Positions 62,982 through 64,000 of a DNA stretch of 64,000 nucleotides are shown here, one piece after another (within the stretch, counting starts at the first letter, position 1; every line of letters begins with the position of its first letter). This DNA is from an uncultured Flavobacterium sp. (GTDB lineage Bacteria; Bacteroidota; Bacteroidia; Flavobacteriales; Flavobacteriaceae), in NCBI RefSeq assembly GCF_963422545.1, contig NZ_OY730239.1:1-64000 (forward strand), written 5' to 3'. The notes beneath the pieces were generated by a model. It ran no database searches. It saw only the letters and a list, made by a program, of their open reading frames with translations, and was not told the origin of the DNA. Both the position numbers and the translations under genes were made by a program.

Positions 62982-63908
62982 TTATTGAATCTTAGAAGCC
63001 AAAAGATAAATTACGGCCATTCTGATCGCTACACCATTTTCGACCTGATTCAAAATCACAGAATGATCAGAGTCAGCAACTTCAGATGTAATCTCTACTC
63101 CTCTATTGATTGGTCCCGGGTGCATGATTACGATTTCTTTTCCTAGCGAATCCAATAAAGGTTTATCTACACCATATTGTTGTGCATATTCACGCGTTGA
63201 TGGAAAAAAGTTTACATCCATACGCTCATTCTGTACACGAAGCATGTTTGCAACATCACACCATTCTAATGCTTTTCGCAAATTTGGTTCGACTGTAACT
63301 CCTAGTGATTCGATATATCTTGGAATCAATGTTTTTGGCCCGCATACTTTAACTTCAGCGCCTTGCATTTGCAAAGCATATATGTTTGATAAGGCTACTC
63401 TTGAATGCAGAATATCGCCTACAATTACTACTTTTTTCCCGGTTACATCTCCTAATTTTTCTCTGATAGAATAACTATCTAATAAAGCCTGAGTTGGATG
63501 TTCGTGCGCTCCGTCTCCGGCATTTACGATACTTGCTTTGACATTTTTAGATAAAAAATAAGCCGCTCCGGGATTGGAGTGGCGCATTACTACCATATCT
63601 ACTTTCATAGATAGAATATTGTTTACAGTATCAATTAAAGTTTCTCCTTTTTTAACAGATGATTGTGCTGCCGAAAAACTAATAACATCTGCAGATAATC
63701 GTTTTTGTGCTAACTCAAAAGAAAGTTTTGTTCTGGTACTGTTTTCGAAAAAAATGTTAGCAATGGTAATATCTCGTAATGAAGGAACTTTTTTAATAGG
63801 TCGGTTAATGACTTCTTTAAAATGATCGGCCGTTTCAAAAATTAGGTTAATATCATTCTCGTTGATATATTTAATTCCTAATAAGTGATTTACGCTTAAT
63901 TCTTTCAT
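62982..63908 (-). CDS. pyrB: Aspartate carbamoyltransferase catalytic subunit
   Basis: 308 residues. The carbamoyl-phosphate motif STRT (57-60) and HPTQALLD (137-144) are intact, with the aspartate loop near the C-terminus (MHPGPINRGVEI). Reaction: carbamoyl phosphate plus aspartate in pyrimidine synthesis. No pyrI is adjacent. Upstream sequence (63909-64000) holds only repeat, so neighbours lie beyond the window. Confidence 0.96.
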   Translation of the reverse strand: MKELSVNHLLGIKYINENDINLIFETADHFKEVINRPIKKVPSLRDITIANIFFENSTRTKLSFELAQKRLSADVISFSAAQSSVKKGETLIDTVNNILSMKVDMVVMRHSNPGAAYFLSKNVKASIVNAGDGAHEHPTQALLDSYSIREKLGDVTGKKVVIVGDILHSRVALSNIYALQMQGAEVKVCGPKTLIPRYIESLGVTVEPNLRKALEWCDVANMLRVQNERMDVNFFPSTREYAQQYGVDKPLLDSLGKEIVIMHPGPINRGVEITSEVADSDHSVILNQVENGVAIRMAVIYLLASKIQ

Positions 63909-63919
63909 TGTGTTTGTTT

Positions 63920-64000
63920 ATATGTTTTGTTTGTTTAATCGTTTATTTGTTAAATCGTTTAATTGTTTGGCTTTTCCGATTAAACAATTAACCGGTTAAC
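63920..64000. repeat. TTTAATTGTTTAATCG-family repeat at window end
   Basis: GTTTAATCG, AAATCGTTTAATTGTTTG and CGATTAAACAATTAACC-type words face one another. Compare 62329-62425. It is cut by the window end. Confidence 0.5.

Noticed and set aside
1..64000. CRISPR arrays, prophage, insertion sequences, tRNA genes
   Set aside because: No regularly spaced identical repeats, no transposase or integrase, and no tRNA-like cloverleaf was recognised. The repeats present are isolated inverted repeats.

Overview
The window is a chromosomal stretch of a low-GC member of the Bacteroidota, almost certainly Flavobacterium or a close relative. The evidence is a TAnnTTTG promoter element upstream of many genes (7315, 14345, 15572, 17438, 19450, 45457, 49001), a secreted glucanase with a type IX secretion (T9SS) sorting domain, a PorP/SprF plus OmpA pair, a fused E1alpha-E1beta ketoacid dehydrogenase, and a DUF3822-rsmD pair. 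I see no prophage, insertion sequence, CRISPR array or tRNA. The content is mostly core and housekeeping genes separated by intergenic regions that are rich in repeats.

Layout: 1-3.7 kb, a truncated GH13 amylase and a DUF5916 outer-membrane protein. 3.7-8.4 kb, a YcxB-like membrane protein, an orphan histidine kinase with a disrupted 5' end, a SIMPL protein, a rhomboid protease and an LpxL-like acyltransferase. 8.4-17.4 kb, a GH128 T9SS glucanase, glmM, an ACP phosphodiesterase, gamma-glutamyltransferase, a membrane-anchored serine protease and a ClC channel. 17.4-23.2 kb, a Fic protein with a probable operator, a TPR protein, uvrA and a small translationally coupled, frame-disrupted operon. 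23.5-30 kb, a LOG protein, an M1-peptidase-like protein that has lost its zinc ligands, and the E1 fusion. 30-36.8 kb, kdsB, a PQQ-like propeller, a DOPA dioxygenase-like enzyme, a RecD-like helicase, DUF3822 and rsmD. 36.8-45.1 kb, outer-membrane proteins, a two-component system divergent from a TonB-dependent-receptor-like protein, panE and a glutamate/dicarboxylate symporter. 45.1-45.5 kb, RNase P RNA (rnpB, minus strand). 45.5-50.8 kb, a small protein, a MidA-like methyltransferase, BON/LysM proteins, NIPSNAP and dnaX. 50.8-56.4 kb, an oxidoreductase with a Crp-like regulator, a TMEM175 protein and a sixA-ppk1-ppx polyphosphate cluster. 56.9-64 kb, PorP/SprF plus a PorE-like OmpA protein, a CAP protein, pdxH, rnz and pyrB.

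The most striking observations are these. (1) The dnaX zero frame ends just after an A10 run that contains the E. coli-type A AAA AAG heptamer in phase. The tau C-terminal region continues in the -1 frame, so tau would need slippage. (2) A Fic protein with a C-terminal excisionase-like helix-turn-helix lies behind a perfect 14-bp-arm inverted repeat at its promoter. (3) About eleven families of intergenic inverted repeats are often stacked. Several carry a nested TTCGC-N3/4-GCGAA micro-palindrome that looks inserted, with a flanking 6-bp direct repeat. (4) Two other genes are broken by one base at A-runs, which also raises the possibility of homopolymer errors in the assembly.
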